DNA of 60,646 bases from a virus. The notes under the pieces are model-generated. The model did not search any database and was not told the origin of the DNA. It saw nothing but the letters and a program-made list of their open reading frames with translations. Location: positions 1 through 60,646 of IMG/VR virus record IMGVR_UViG_3300046559_000479; one strand, 5' to 3'. Positions 6,885 to 14,044 of this stretch are shown here, piece after piece (the first letter of the stretch is position 1; each line of letters begins with the position of its first letter). A program made the position numbers and the translations under genes.

Positions 6885-8278
6885 AGGTCCCCCCACCTTT
6901 CTCCAAACTCCAAACTACTTTCACTCGGGACGTTCAAACTCACACTGCCCTCCATCGTGGCCCTCGCGTACTGCCCGAACTCTTCCGCGTGCCGTACGTC
7001 TACATCTGCCAATATCTGATCGTGGATTTGCAGAGCCGGGGTGCATCGGTAACTCTTGTTCCGTTTCTCCATCTCCACGTTGGTTTCCGCCATGGCCAAC
7101 TTCACCCCACCTTGGCTTGAACTTTGCTCGTAATGATTCCCCGCCTTCCGCGTCCCCTCATTCACCAGCCTCATGTGGGTAGACTTCGCCTCGGGAACAA
7201 GCCGGGGCCTACCAAACGCATCCCATACAAGTCCGTACCTCTTGGCACGGGTATATTGCAGGTCCATGAAGGCGCGGAGGCGGGGATAGATTCCAAAGAA
7301 CTGGTCAATGAAGGACTGACACTTCGCCTCGGACCAGCGTATGGCCCCTTCACTCTCTTTTAATATGTTTCGCTGGAGTCCAAGGGCAGTGAGGCCGTAC
7401 AGTACGCCAAATCCCAGGTTCTTGGTGGGGGCACGTTCCTCTCTTTTGATACGCTCAAACTCGGGCGACTTCTTATCCATCGCCATGACGGTATCGTAGT
7501 CCCGGCCAAAGATGGCACAGGTATTTTTCCAGTGGATGTCTTGGCCGAGATAGAACACTTCCATCATGACTGGGTCCTGGGAACCGTGAGCGGCCCACCT
7601 CATCTCATCCTGGGAGCGGTCAACAGAAACGAACGTGCAGCCGGGGGATGCAATAAAGGCGTTGCGTACGGCTTTACCCAGTGGTGCAGTCTTGCCATTG
7701 ACGGTAACGAGTGTTTTGCTCCTTGCCGAGACGTTTTGCAAATTTGGTCGTGATGATGACAACCGGCCCGTTGCCGCCACCGTTGGGTTGAAAGTCGTGT
7801 GGAGGTAAGAATCGGAATCAACTAACAAAGGCAACGGTTCAGTGTACGTGTTCTTAGTTTTGTCCAACTCTCGCCAATCAAGAATCAGGTTTACTATTGG
7901 ACTACGTGACTTGAAAACTTCTAGGATGTCATCAGACGTGGTATACCGCATTCCTTTGGGTGTCATCGGTACGGGATCATCGCCCTGAATCTTCATGTGC
8001 TCAAACAAGAGACGGGAAACATGGTCCGGCGATCCAACGGAGAATGGCGTCAACTTCCCTTTGTACGAATCCTGGTACGCGCCCAGGTGTACCCCCATCT
8101 CAAACTCGATGTCGGAGATTTGCCGGTTGATTTCGACGGTAAGGGAGTTGATGTAGGGGACATCGAGCCTCACCCCGTACTTGTGCATGTCCCGAATCAT
8201 GGGGAGGGCCGCGATATCGAGGGCATGGGTGTTGGCAGGGTCAGGCCAGTCCTCCGAGAAATGAATCCCACCCCACAT
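6881..8278 (-). CDS. Family A DNA polymerase, polymerase domain only
   Basis: 466 aa replicative-type polymerase. Thumb begins at once ('MHKYGVRLDVPYI'), so the 3'-5' exonuclease domain is missing. Motif A 'VDRSQDEMRWAAH' with metal-binding Asp at about 220 (usual D-Y-S-Q-x-E); motif B 'PTKNLGFGVLYG' with Lys at about 286; motif C 'LQIHDQILADV' with HDQ at 419-421, where most relatives have HDE. The exonuclease is encoded separately at 11114-12628. ATG at 8278 follows AAGGACG and sits directly after the preceding stop; the longer frame overlaps that gene. Confidence 0.93.
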   Translation of the reverse strand: MWGGIHFSEDWPDPANTHALDIAALPMIRDMHKYGVRLDVPYINSLTVEINRQISDIEFEMGVHLGAYQDSYKGKLTPFSVGSPDHVSRLLFEHMKIQGDDPVPMTPKGMRYTTSDDILEVFKSRSPIVNLILDWRELDKTKNTYTEPLPLLVDSDSYLHTTFNPTVAATGRLSSSRPNLQNVSARSKTLVTVNGKTAPLGKAVRNAFIASPGCTFVSVDRSQDEMRWAAHGSQDPVMMEVFYLGQDIHWKNTCAIFGRDYDTVMAMDKKSPEFERIKREERAPTKNLGFGVLYGLTALGLQRNILKESEGAIRWSEAKCQSFIDQFFGIYPRLRAFMDLQYTRAKRYGLVWDAFGRPRLVPEAKSTHMRLVNEGTRKAGNHYEQSSSQGGVKLAMAETNVEMEKRNKSYRCTPALQIHDQILADVDVRHAEEFGQYARATMEGSVSLNVPSESSLEFGERWGDL

Positions 8279-8279
8279 C

Positions 8280-8495
8280 CTAGTAATCGTCCTTGAGCAA
8301 GAAGAAGTACATGGCCGCAATTGTGCCCACCGAAAAAAGCACCATCAGAGTTGTCGCCGGAATCTGCCAGAGGACGGGGTGATTTGGGTCCCACGGACAT
8401 ACGGCGTCAAAAGCTAGACGAGGGACGAGCAACAGAAAATCGGACAGAGAGAATAGTATGACTCGGCCACAACCTTCAAAAAAGCTTTTCATCAT
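8280..8495 (-). CDS. Small membrane protein, 71 aa
   Basis: Two hydrophobic segments ('RVILFSLSDFLLLVPRLAF' and 'TTLMVLFSVGTIAAMYFFLL') separated by a Pro/Trp loop. ATG-ATG start overlaps the upstream stop. Stops 1 base before the polymerase start. Function unknown. Confidence 0.55.
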   Translation of the reverse strand: MMKSFFEGCGRVILFSLSDFLLLVPRLAFDAVCPWDPNHPVLWQIPATTLMVLFSVGTIAAMYFFLLKDDY

Positions 8496-8614
8496 TTAGT
8501 CCTTGTCTGGTGTATCCCGTGGTACGGGCACAACCACGCGAGTTCGGTACCGAGAGCGGAGAATAGAATCGGCGTCCAATGAGGGCGACACCACCAGAGG
8601 GAGGGGCCGGTCAT
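8492..8614 (-). CDS. Very small protein, 40 aa
   Basis: ATG at 8614 in an ATGA overlap with the macro-domain gene stop; ends in a TAAATGATG junction with the next gene. Trp/Cys/His/Pro-rich ('LWWCRPHWTPI', 'AWLCPYHG'). Supported only by coupling on both sides; may be a linker ORF. Confidence 0.35.
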   Translation of the reverse strand: MTGPSLWWCRPHWTPILFSALGTELAWLCPYHGIHQTRTK

Positions 8615-9072
8615 GGATGAATCTCCACGACGGTAAACCTGTCGTCCAGGATCGGAGCTATGACGGCGCGTACGTCGGACCATTGTAGGTGCCCGTTCCC
8701 ACAACCGGGCCGGGGAAGATACACGTGGTCCATATTCGCAACCCGTTCATCAGTACTTAATAGACGTGCAGTTCGGTCTATCAATTCCATGTCCGCCGTG
8801 TCGCCCCAATGCCATTTGACCCGGAAAGTAATTAGACGCCACTCAGGGAAAACGAAAACTGGAAAATTGAGTAGCCCTCGGGAAGGTGGGCCATAAAAAA
8901 GTAGTTCTTTCCCGACTGCATAAGGGAACTGCGGAAATCTACTCGCTGCCTGTTTTGCAATCCCTCGCCCCATCACACAGGCCCCGTCCCGTCGCACGGT
9001 CCCATTCGTCGTGATGCAGATGTAGTGCCCTTGCGCGTGGAAGTCCCAGAGGTCACCAGTAATCTCTTTCAT
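8611..9072 (-). CDS. Macro-domain (ADP-ribose-binding) protein
   Basis: 153 aa, single macro domain related to Poa1p/ALC-type ADP-ribose binders. 'ITGDLWDF' and 'VMGRGIAKQAASRFP' fit the ligand-binding loop; 'LPRPGCGNGHLQWSDV' fits the second loop. The family binds or removes ADP-ribose from proteins, nucleic acids or small molecules. In a virus it could counter ADP-ribosylation or NAD-derived signals in host defence, or salvage nucleotides; this is inference. Starts in an ATGA overlap with the membrane-protein gene upstream. Confidence 0.8.
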   Translation of the reverse strand: MKEITGDLWDFHAQGHYICITTNGTVRRDGACVMGRGIAKQAASRFPQFPYAVGKELLFYGPPSRGLLNFPVFVFPEWRLITFRVKWHWGDTADMELIDRTARLLSTDERVANMDHVYLPRPGCGNGHLQWSDVRAVIAPILDDRFTVVEIHP

Positions 9073-9215
9073 CGCTCGTCTTTCCCCTTCCCCTCAAACA
9101 TGAACTTGACCACGTGCCAGATCAAAAAATACGTCACCGCGATCCCCTCGGCTAAAACGATGACGGCAACCAAAACCAACATCCCGTCCAGTACCCAGTC
9201 TCGCCAGTGGATCAT
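9069..9215 (-). CDS. Small membrane protein, 48 aa
   Basis: ATG at 9215 with AGGTGACGGT upstream. One strong membrane span 'MLVLVAVIVLAEGIAVTYFL', then a basic tail. The longer frame from 9293 adds an implausible N-terminus. Function unknown. Confidence 0.5.
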   Translation of the reverse strand: MIHWRDWVLDGMLVLVAVIVLAEGIAVTYFLIWHVVKFMFEGKGKDER

Positions 9216-9362
9216 ACCGTCACCTGCCCTTTTTAAAATCGATTCGTAGGGGTCTGCCCCGCTCCAGGTGCAATCGGGGCCGTATCCACCCAATACCGGG
9301 ACACCCCCAGGGGGCTTACAACGCGTCCTAGAGCGTTTGTTCCCTTTTCATTCGCCTTGGGC

Positions 9363-9377
9363 CTTTCACCGGGAAAG
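9363..9377. promoter_or_regulatory. Palindromic element variant, copy 3 (CTTTCACCGGGAAAG)
   Basis: Overlaps the last codons and stop of the 130-aa gene and precedes a 150-bp stretch without a gene before the small membrane protein. The central base differs from the main consensus. Confidence 0.55.
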
Positions 9378-9758
9378 ATTTGCATTTTGAGCCTCCCTTT
9401 TCGCCGCCAACTTCGCCAATCTCTTCCTCGTCTCCTCCTGGTGCTCCCGTTCCAGCTTCACTGCCAGTTGATCCAATTGCCTGTCCGCTTCCTTCTGCCG
9501 TTCCATTTCCAATCTCCTCGCCTCTTCCTCATCGGTGAAAGAATGGGTCAGGTGTACGCCGATCACGTTCAGCAGGCTCTCGACGCCACGGGAGAGTTTC
9601 ACTTGGCTCCAGGAATCCTTGGTCCCCTTTTTGAACGTGTGATTACCTACCGTGAAGTCACGGAGCACTACCCCGTTCTTCGCCAGGGGCTCCGGTTTAA
9701 CCGTATGCACTTTCACCTTGGCCTGCTTGGGAACGATTCTGAGTTTCTTTTTTCTCAC
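9366..9758 (-). CDS. Hypothetical charged helical protein, 130 aa
   Basis: Basic N-terminus ('MRKKKLRIVPKQ'), a short beta region ('DFTVGNHTFKKGTKDSW'), then a long charged helix ('EEARRLEMERQKEADRQL') to the end: a probable coiled coil over residues 75-130. Not recognised. Follows the HTH gene by 3 bases. Confidence 0.6.
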   Translation of the reverse strand: MRKKKLRIVPKQAKVKVHTVKPEPLAKNGVVLRDFTVGNHTFKKGTKDSWSQVKLSRGVESLLNVIGVHLTHSFTDEEEARRLEMERQKEADRQLDQLAVKLEREHQEETRKRLAKLAAKREAQNANLSR

Positions 9759-9761
9759 GGG

Positions 9762-10133
9762 CTACCGGATCTCGTCGTAGTACTTCCTGTCTTCCGTTCG
9801 ATAGTCGTCCTTGGTTTTCCGTTTCGTCCTCAACGTGTACATCAATAGATCATGGAACCACTTTTCAAGGATTGGGAAATGATATTTGACCGTCATCCGT
9901 TCGCACGCCTCACATACCGGGACCGGGAGGCGGGAACTGCGGCGGACCATCAACGTGAGGGTAGATGGGAGCACGCCAATGGTCCGCGCCAATTCCTCCC
10001 AGGTCATGCCGGTATACTCCTTCAACAGGCCCAACGCCTCCCCGATGGTCTGGGGTTTGACCTCGCGGGGCCGGTGGCTCCGATGGTAGGTGCGGAACAG
10101 GCGTTGGTAAAAAGATTCTTCGGTCTGTGCCAC
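9762..10133 (-). CDS. Putative HTH DNA-binding protein
   Basis: About 123 aa. A helix-turn-helix is visible at 'MTWEELARTIGVLPSTLTLMVRR', preceded by 'EALGLLKEYTG', resembling an XRE-like fold. Basic C-terminus ('LRTKRKTKDDYRTEDRKY'). GTG at 10133 overlaps the previous TAG (TAGTG), with GGAG at usable spacing. Possible regulator of the early operon; partner site unknown. Confidence 0.6.
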   Translation of the reverse strand: MAQTEESFYQRLFRTYHRSHRPREVKPQTIGEALGLLKEYTGMTWEELARTIGVLPSTLTLMVRRSSRLPVPVCEACERMTVKYHFPILEKWFHDLLMYTLRTKRKTKDDYRTEDRKYYDEIR

Positions 10134-10564
10134 TACAGCATCTCCATGACTCTCACCTTGCGCCGGAAGGTGTTCCACAACTCCGTCATTACCCCCGCTT
10201 CAATTTGGGCCACGAGGATGGGGGTGAGGCGCATCTGGGCCTCCTGTGGGGCGTTCCACGTGCCTCCTGATATCGTCCGCATCTGCTGGTCGTGGTACAG
10301 GTACTCGACATCGATCCCGTCGTCGGTAGCGTACGCGTTGCATACGATCTCGGAACGGGTCAAGGGTGACTCTTGGAGGAAGAAAGAAACTCGGAGTGTG
10401 TACGGATCTTCAGTTGCCGTTACCAATTTACCTGTGCTCCCTGTTTTCGATTTGCTCGTGCGCCCGGTGCCGGTACCCTTACCCTCGCCACTGCCCCGTC
10501 CCAGTACCCTTCTCTTATAACATACATGGATATAAATATACAAGGCTTGTACAACGATATTCAT
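10133..10564 (-). CDS. Hypothetical protein, up to 143 aa (start uncertain)
   Basis: The C-terminal 100 residues look coding ('LRVSFFLQESPLTRSE', 'AQIEAGVMTELWNTFRRK'). The first 35-45 residues are doubtful because a promoter-like TTGTAT-N17-TTATAAG reads through them on the minus strand; translation may start near 10440 at TTG after GGGAGCACAGG. Function unknown. A TAGTG junction couples it to the HTH gene. Confidence 0.5.
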   Translation of the reverse strand: MNIVVQALYIYIHVCYKRRVLGRGSGEGKGTGTGRTSKSKTGSTGKLVTATEDPYTLRVSFFLQESPLTRSEIVCNAYATDDGIDVEYLYHDQQMRTISGGTWNAPQEAQMRLTPILVAQIEAGVMTELWNTFRRKVRVMEML

Positions 10565-10590
10565 GTATAGGGGGTCTGGGGGGGACGAAA

Positions 10591-10653
10591 CTAAAAATTA
10601 CGGTGTTTTGGGGGTTGGTATACAGCTTTTGTTCTCTTTTTGTTCCCTTTCAT
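10591..10653 (-). CDS. Possible 20-aa peptide after GIY-YIG gene
   Basis: ATG in an ATGA overlap with the GIY-YIG stop encodes 'MKGNKKRTKAVYQ' and a short tail. Very short and supported only by coupling; may be non-functional. Confidence 0.2.
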   Translation of the reverse strand: MKGNKKRTKAVYQPPKHRNF

Positions 10654-11138
10654 GCCCTACCATTCACCTTGTTCCAGACTCTCAGAGCTTCATTAATGTG
10701 TTGCCAAGTTGCCAAGAGTTCAGCTTGTATTTTGCGCTCAACTCGTACTTTCCTTTTCTTCGGGGGTGTAATTTTAGTGCGCTGGACTCGATACACGCCG
10801 TAGATTCTTTGACCACTTGAGATTCTTTGGCTGCGTAAAACATGTTGGCGATTACTGACTGGTTTGAGTCTTTTGATGAGTCGGATCTCAAGCTGTTCCC
10901 TCTCTTCAATCTCACGGTATTTGAAGGTTAGTTGGCTTGCCTCCGCTAGAACTCCCAAAGCACGTTTTAGATGGCCATTCAGCCTCTTTCGTAGGTTCTT
11001 GGATTCCCCAACGTATCTCAGTAACCCATCGAGGTATATGACGTAAACGCCCGAAGATTGTGGGACTGTGTTGATGCCGTCGATGGTTGCAGATTTCCAG
11101 CGCGACAAAGTTTTCACAGGAAAAGAAACGGTTGGCAC
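10650..11138 (-). CDS. GIY-YIG nuclease (homing-type)
   Basis: 162 aa. GIY-YIG signature 'GVYVIYLDGLLRYVGES' at residues 30-46, conserved Arg in 'NLRKRL' (about 50) and catalytic Glu about 84 in 'QLEIRLIKRLKP'. The C-terminal half is basic and may bind DNA. GTG start at 11138 lies inside the 3' end of the UDG-exonuclease gene (25-bp overlap). Free-standing phage GIY-YIG genes are usually homing endonucleases or repair nucleases. Its place between the two halves of a split polymerase suggests the former; inference. Confidence 0.85.
   Translation of the reverse strand: MPTVSFPVKTLSRWKSATIDGINTVPQSSGVYVIYLDGLLRYVGESKNLRKRLNGHLKRALGVLAEASQLTFKYREIEEREQLEIRLIKRLKPVSNRQHVLRSQRISSGQRIYGVYRVQRTKITPPKKRKVRVERKIQAELLATWQHINEALRVWNKVNGRA
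11111..11125. promoter_or_regulatory. Palindromic element variant, copy 4 (1-bp shorter)
   Basis: Plus strand TTTTCACAGGAAAAG; one central base is missing relative to the consensus. It lies in the overlap of the UDG-exonuclease end and the GIY-YIG start (codons for 'SFPVK'). Could be chance. Confidence 0.4.
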
Positions 11139-12628
11139 TTCTCAAGGTACAGGTGCAGACGGAGGGTTGAGTCGGCATCTCTCACGGCATAGTGTACGAG
11201 TTCCTTCTCAGGTACGTGAGCGACACTCGCTACCGGCCACTCTCCAACGTAATCCACCGCGTACCCTCGGTCCCATTCATGCCACGCTCTCACCCGCTTC
11301 CACGGATCGACAAAGGGGTAGTCGTCTTCATCGTCCATGTCGAGTTCTTCCGCGACTTGGTGATTTTCAATTGCCGTGATGAGGTTGACGGTTTTGCGAT
11401 GCAGGAGAGAGTGCCGTTTCTCTTCCTCAGTCAGTGGGGACCGCTTGTTGTGTTTGTGCCTCTTACATAAACACAAAGTACACGGTCCTGTGCGTCGTTT
11501 AGTTTTGCCCCTTCCTTCATGTACCGCCGTCGCGTGACCGCAGATACATGTGAGTACTTTGCTCCCCGGCTCAAACGTCGCCTTCACTCTTTTCAGCCAC
11601 TCCACCATCCTCGGGATCGAGTGGGGGTATACCGTATCCCTGAAGCTCGTCATGCTCATGTGAAGATATCGGTACGCCAACATCTTCAACGAGAGAGAGC
11701 CTCGTGCCCCACGCCCAGCCTCGTCGTCATCACCGCCCCCACCTAGACACAGGTTGTACGCGTGGACCATCGTATCAGTGAAGGTACCGATGGTGAGGTC
11801 CAGTGCATCGAACACTGTAACGTCGTGGAGGTAGTTGTGGAACGCCAGTTCAGCAGAAGTTACTTTCAACCATCGGCGGAGGTACGCCAACGTGTGCTCA
11901 TCCTTCACATAGATCAGTCTGCCCGTCCCAGGAGTGTGGGATACCGTGACGCAGTAGGGGGATTTGTCAGGGAGGGATTCCGTGTCACAGGCGAGAAGTA
12001 ACACCGCGTTCATGTCATCCAAATACTCGTCCAACTCGTTTGGCCCACGGCATACCCTGTAGTCCGGCTCCGGGTACGGGTCACTCGGCCACGTGAATGT
12101 CCCCCGGTCCAACTCCGCCAGCATCTTCCTTAGCCCGTCGAAGTCGTTCAACAACGGGATCATGTAGGCGGCTTGGCGCATCCCAGCGGTAATGTGGTGA
12201 GTCGGATAAACGATCCCCGACCAAGACCCCCATTTAGCCTGCCGTGGAATCCCGTGGTCGGTCGTTACGTTAATCCCAAACAGGCTACAGCTTACGGCAC
12301 CGGACAGGACCAGGACCTGTGGCTTGACCTGCTCCAGCATCGGCCCGAGGTGGATCGAGGCACAGGACATGGCTTGTTCAGGAGTAGGGTTGGCGTAGTC
12401 CGGTTCACTGCACCACCGGGCGTTGGCAAGGAAGATTTCGGACCTCGGGATGTTCAAGAGGGTGAGGTATAGGCCCTCTAGTTCCTGTCCCGTGGGTCCG
12501 CACAGGGGTCGCCCATAGGCATCTTCTTTGTGGTGGGGAGCCTCAGCAAGTAAGGCCACCCGGCATGGGATGGGGCCTTCGGGGAGGACGGGGGGACGGT
12601 ATTTAGGACAGAGGGAGCACCGCGTCAT
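11114..12628 (-). CDS. UDG-like domain fused to DEDDy 3'-5' exonuclease (polymerase proofreading half)
   Basis: 504 aa. Residues 1-195 resemble family 4/5 uracil-DNA glycosylase: cluster cysteines C4, C7, C73 and C89 (spacing fits a 4Fe-4S site) and 'AEAPHHKED' at 28-36 for the GEAPG-type motif. Residues 205-490 are a DnaQ/PolA-type exonuclease: D215-x-E217, D269, D285 and Y480/D484. A zinc module (C361, C363, H365, H370, C383, C386, C388) is inserted between exo motifs. The protein ends just after exo III. In SPO1-type polymerases UDG-like, exo and pol domains are one chain; here the pol domain is at 6881-8278. Confidence 0.85.
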   Translation of the reverse strand: MTRCSLCPKYRPPVLPEGPIPCRVALLAEAPHHKEDAYGRPLCGPTGQELEGLYLTLLNIPRSEIFLANARWCSEPDYANPTPEQAMSCASIHLGPMLEQVKPQVLVLSGAVSCSLFGINVTTDHGIPRQAKWGSWSGIVYPTHHITAGMRQAAYMIPLLNDFDGLRKMLAELDRGTFTWPSDPYPEPDYRVCRGPNELDEYLDDMNAVLLLACDTESLPDKSPYCVTVSHTPGTGRLIYVKDEHTLAYLRRWLKVTSAELAFHNYLHDVTVFDALDLTIGTFTDTMVHAYNLCLGGGGDDDEAGRGARGSLSLKMLAYRYLHMSMTSFRDTVYPHSIPRMVEWLKRVKATFEPGSKVLTCICGHATAVHEGRGKTKRRTGPCTLCLCKRHKHNKRSPLTEEEKRHSLLHRKTVNLITAIENHQVAEELDMDDEDDYPFVDPWKRVRAWHEWDRGYAVDYVGEWPVASVAHVPEKELVHYAVRDADSTLRLHLYLEKCQPFLFL

Positions 12629-12969
12629 TGCCTAAACACAAACACTGGTTTGCCCCTCAACGTCATTTGGGCGATCATGTGACGGGTGCCGTTGCTCTGC
12701 CCATCCCACAAGGCAATCAGGGCGTCGGCGTAATCCGCCATCTGCACATTCCGTGCAAACCCGGCAGACTTCCCGAGATTGTTCCAGTCGGCGGGGAAGC
12801 GGCGGATTGGTTTGTTGTTTTCAAATGCCCAAATTTCTCCCAACCTATCAATACCCCGTGCCGTACCCGAGACTACTTCAGAGACTTTTAAGCCGGATTC
12901 TTTAACGGCACGACAGATGAGGCCAGGGTGAGCGAGGATGTTGCGGGAACCGGCGATGATGACTTTCAC
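12625..12969 (-). CDS. SLOG-family (DUF2493-like) nucleotide-binding protein
   Basis: 114 aa. Rossmann-like start 'MKVIIAGSRN', then 'VVSGTARGIDRLGEIWA', 'FPADWNNLGKSAG', 'ARNVQMADYADALIALWDG' and 'GTRHMIAQMTLRGKPVFVF'. This is the standard DUF2493/YspA pattern of the SLOG superfamily, whose members bind nucleotides or NAD-derived ligands. Common in phages, role unclear. Its stop overlaps the UDG-exo start (ATGA-like). See findings for the macro-domain link. Confidence 0.85.
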   Translation of the reverse strand: MKVIIAGSRNILAHPGLICRAVKESGLKVSEVVSGTARGIDRLGEIWAFENNKPIRRFPADWNNLGKSAGFARNVQMADYADALIALWDGQSNGTRHMIAQMTLRGKPVFVFRQ

Positions 12970-13409
12970 GTGCGTAGGCTCCTGTCATACTCTTTTCTCT
13001 TCTCCACATCCCCCACCACTTCATACGCGGAATTGATCCGTTGCATCTTAATACTGTTCCCCGTCTTGGGCACATCGGGGTGGTAGATGCGACTGAGTGC
13101 CCGGTACGCCGCCTGGATCACTTCTTGCCTCGCGTCCTTGGATACCCCTAAGACATCGTAGTGGTGGGGCCAGACGCGGGGTACCGGCACAGGGTCCCGG
13201 CCCGTCCTGGGACGTTTCCCGGCCTTTCCCTCGGCCTTTGGTGGGGGAGGGGGAACCTGCCCCTGTGCCCCCTGTTGCCTCAGTAACACCTCTTGGAGGT
13301 CGTAGGTAGCGTCCTCGACGAAATCCAGGACCGTATCCCGCAACCCACTAAAGAACTGTTCGAGCGGGGACGGGGGAGGGTGGCGGGGGCGGGAGCGTTT
13401 GCGGGGCAC
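12966..13409 (-). CDS. DnaJ-like J-domain protein
   Basis: 147 aa. C-terminal J domain from about residue 80: 'HHYDVLGVSKDA', HPD tripeptide in 'RIYHPDVPKTG', and 'INSAYEVVGDVEKRKEYDR'. The N-terminal 80 residues are a Pro/Arg-rich linker with a short helical region. J-domain proteins recruit and stimulate a DnaK-type Hsp70; in phages they can aid replication-complex remodelling. No DnaK is encoded here, so the host chaperone would be the partner. Confidence 0.88.
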   Translation of the reverse strand: MPRKRSRPRHPPPSPLEQFFSGLRDTVLDFVEDATYDLQEVLLRQQGAQGQVPPPPPKAEGKAGKRPRTGRDPVPVPRVWPHHYDVLGVSKDARQEVIQAAYRALSRIYHPDVPKTGNSIKMQRINSAYEVVGDVEKRKEYDRSLRT

Positions 13410-13415
13410 GGTGAC

Positions 13416-13613
13416 CTACCTCTTTTTGTTGCCTTTTCGTTTTCTGCGTACGTTGCCCACAGACTTCATCGGCAACTCTTCCCCTTCATACACCAAAACT
13501 TTAGGAAGTGATTGACGCCATTGAGCGTACCCACAAGTACAGATACCAGTGCCAGTAGATTGGTCACAGGATCGTTCGTGGCCTCGCTTAGCGTAGGATG
13601 TAGGTGTTGCCAT
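13416..13613 (-). CDS. Small Cys-containing protein, 65 aa
   Basis: ATG at 13613 shares its G with the preceding TGA (TGATG) and has GGGGGAG upstream. 'SCDQSTGTGICTCGYAQW' may form a metal site. Very basic C-terminus 'VRRKRKGNKKR'. Function unknown. Confidence 0.5.
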   Translation of the reverse strand: MATPTSYAKRGHERSCDQSTGTGICTCGYAQWRQSLPKVLVYEGEELPMKSVGNVRRKRKGNKKR

Positions 13614-13933
13614 CAACACTCCCCCTCTTCCCTCACCACCTCCACCACCTCCACCACTTTATATTTCCCGTGGTGACCCTTCTCAGCCCACTTCTTCAAC
13701 CCGGCCCTTGCGCTCTCCAGTGTTGGGGAGAAGAACTGGTCCGGGGGTAGGGGGGAGTCGATGGAGGGGGAGGGGCGTGTGATGGTGACGCGGAATTGTG
13801 ACATTAGCTTTCCTCTGGGGTGGGGGCCATAATACCGTCCTGTATTCGAGCCTCGGAAATCCAAACCCACACCCCATCCTCTTTTAATTTTGTACCGACA
13901 GACTTCATAGAGATAATCAAGTCGTCCGCTCAT
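13613..13933 (-). CDS. Hypothetical protein, 106 aa
   Basis: Start in an ATGA overlap with the 29-aa ORF. Contains 'QFRVTITRPSPS' and 'ESARAGLKKWAEKGHHGKY', then a Val/Glu-rich end. A second ATG at 13804 has a better Shine-Dalgarno (AGAGGAAAG), so a shorter 63-aa product is also possible. Not recognised. Confidence 0.5.
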   Translation of the reverse strand: MSGRLDYLYEVCRYKIKRGWGVGLDFRGSNTGRYYGPHPRGKLMSQFRVTITRPSPSIDSPLPPDQFFSPTLESARAGLKKWAEKGHHGKYKVVEVVEVVREEGEC

Positions 13934-14019
13934 TCAATGGCAGAGTCTTTTTTAAGCCACGTTGAGTCGATGTAACGTGGGCCAAAGTATGGGTTGACCA
14001 TTACGATGAAGAGTTTCAT
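13930..14019 (-). CDS. 29-aa peptide ORF directly after palindromic element
   Basis: ATG at 14019 with AAAAAGGACTC immediately before it, and the palindromic element immediately before that. Encodes 'MKLFIVMVNPYFGPRYIDST' plus a short charged tail; stop overlaps the next ATG (ATGA). Leader-like position: it may couple translation of the next gene to the element. Confidence 0.4.
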   Translation of the reverse strand: MKLFIVMVNPYFGPRYIDSTWLKKDSAIE

Positions 14020-14025
14020 GAGTCC

Positions 14026-14041
14026 TTTTTCCCTGTGAAAG
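14026..14041. promoter_or_regulatory. Palindromic element, copy 5
   Basis: Minus strand CTTTCACAGGGAAAAA, 7 bases before the ATG of the 29-aa ORF and 4 bases before the 3' end of the ERCC4-like gene. The GGGAAAAAGGA part would also serve as the ribosome-binding site. Confidence 0.75.
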
Positions 14042-14044
14042 ATT

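Noticed and set aside
9301-9325. CCCCCAGGGGG inverted repeat as a terminator
   Set aside because: No loop and no T-tract; probably chance in GC-rich DNA.
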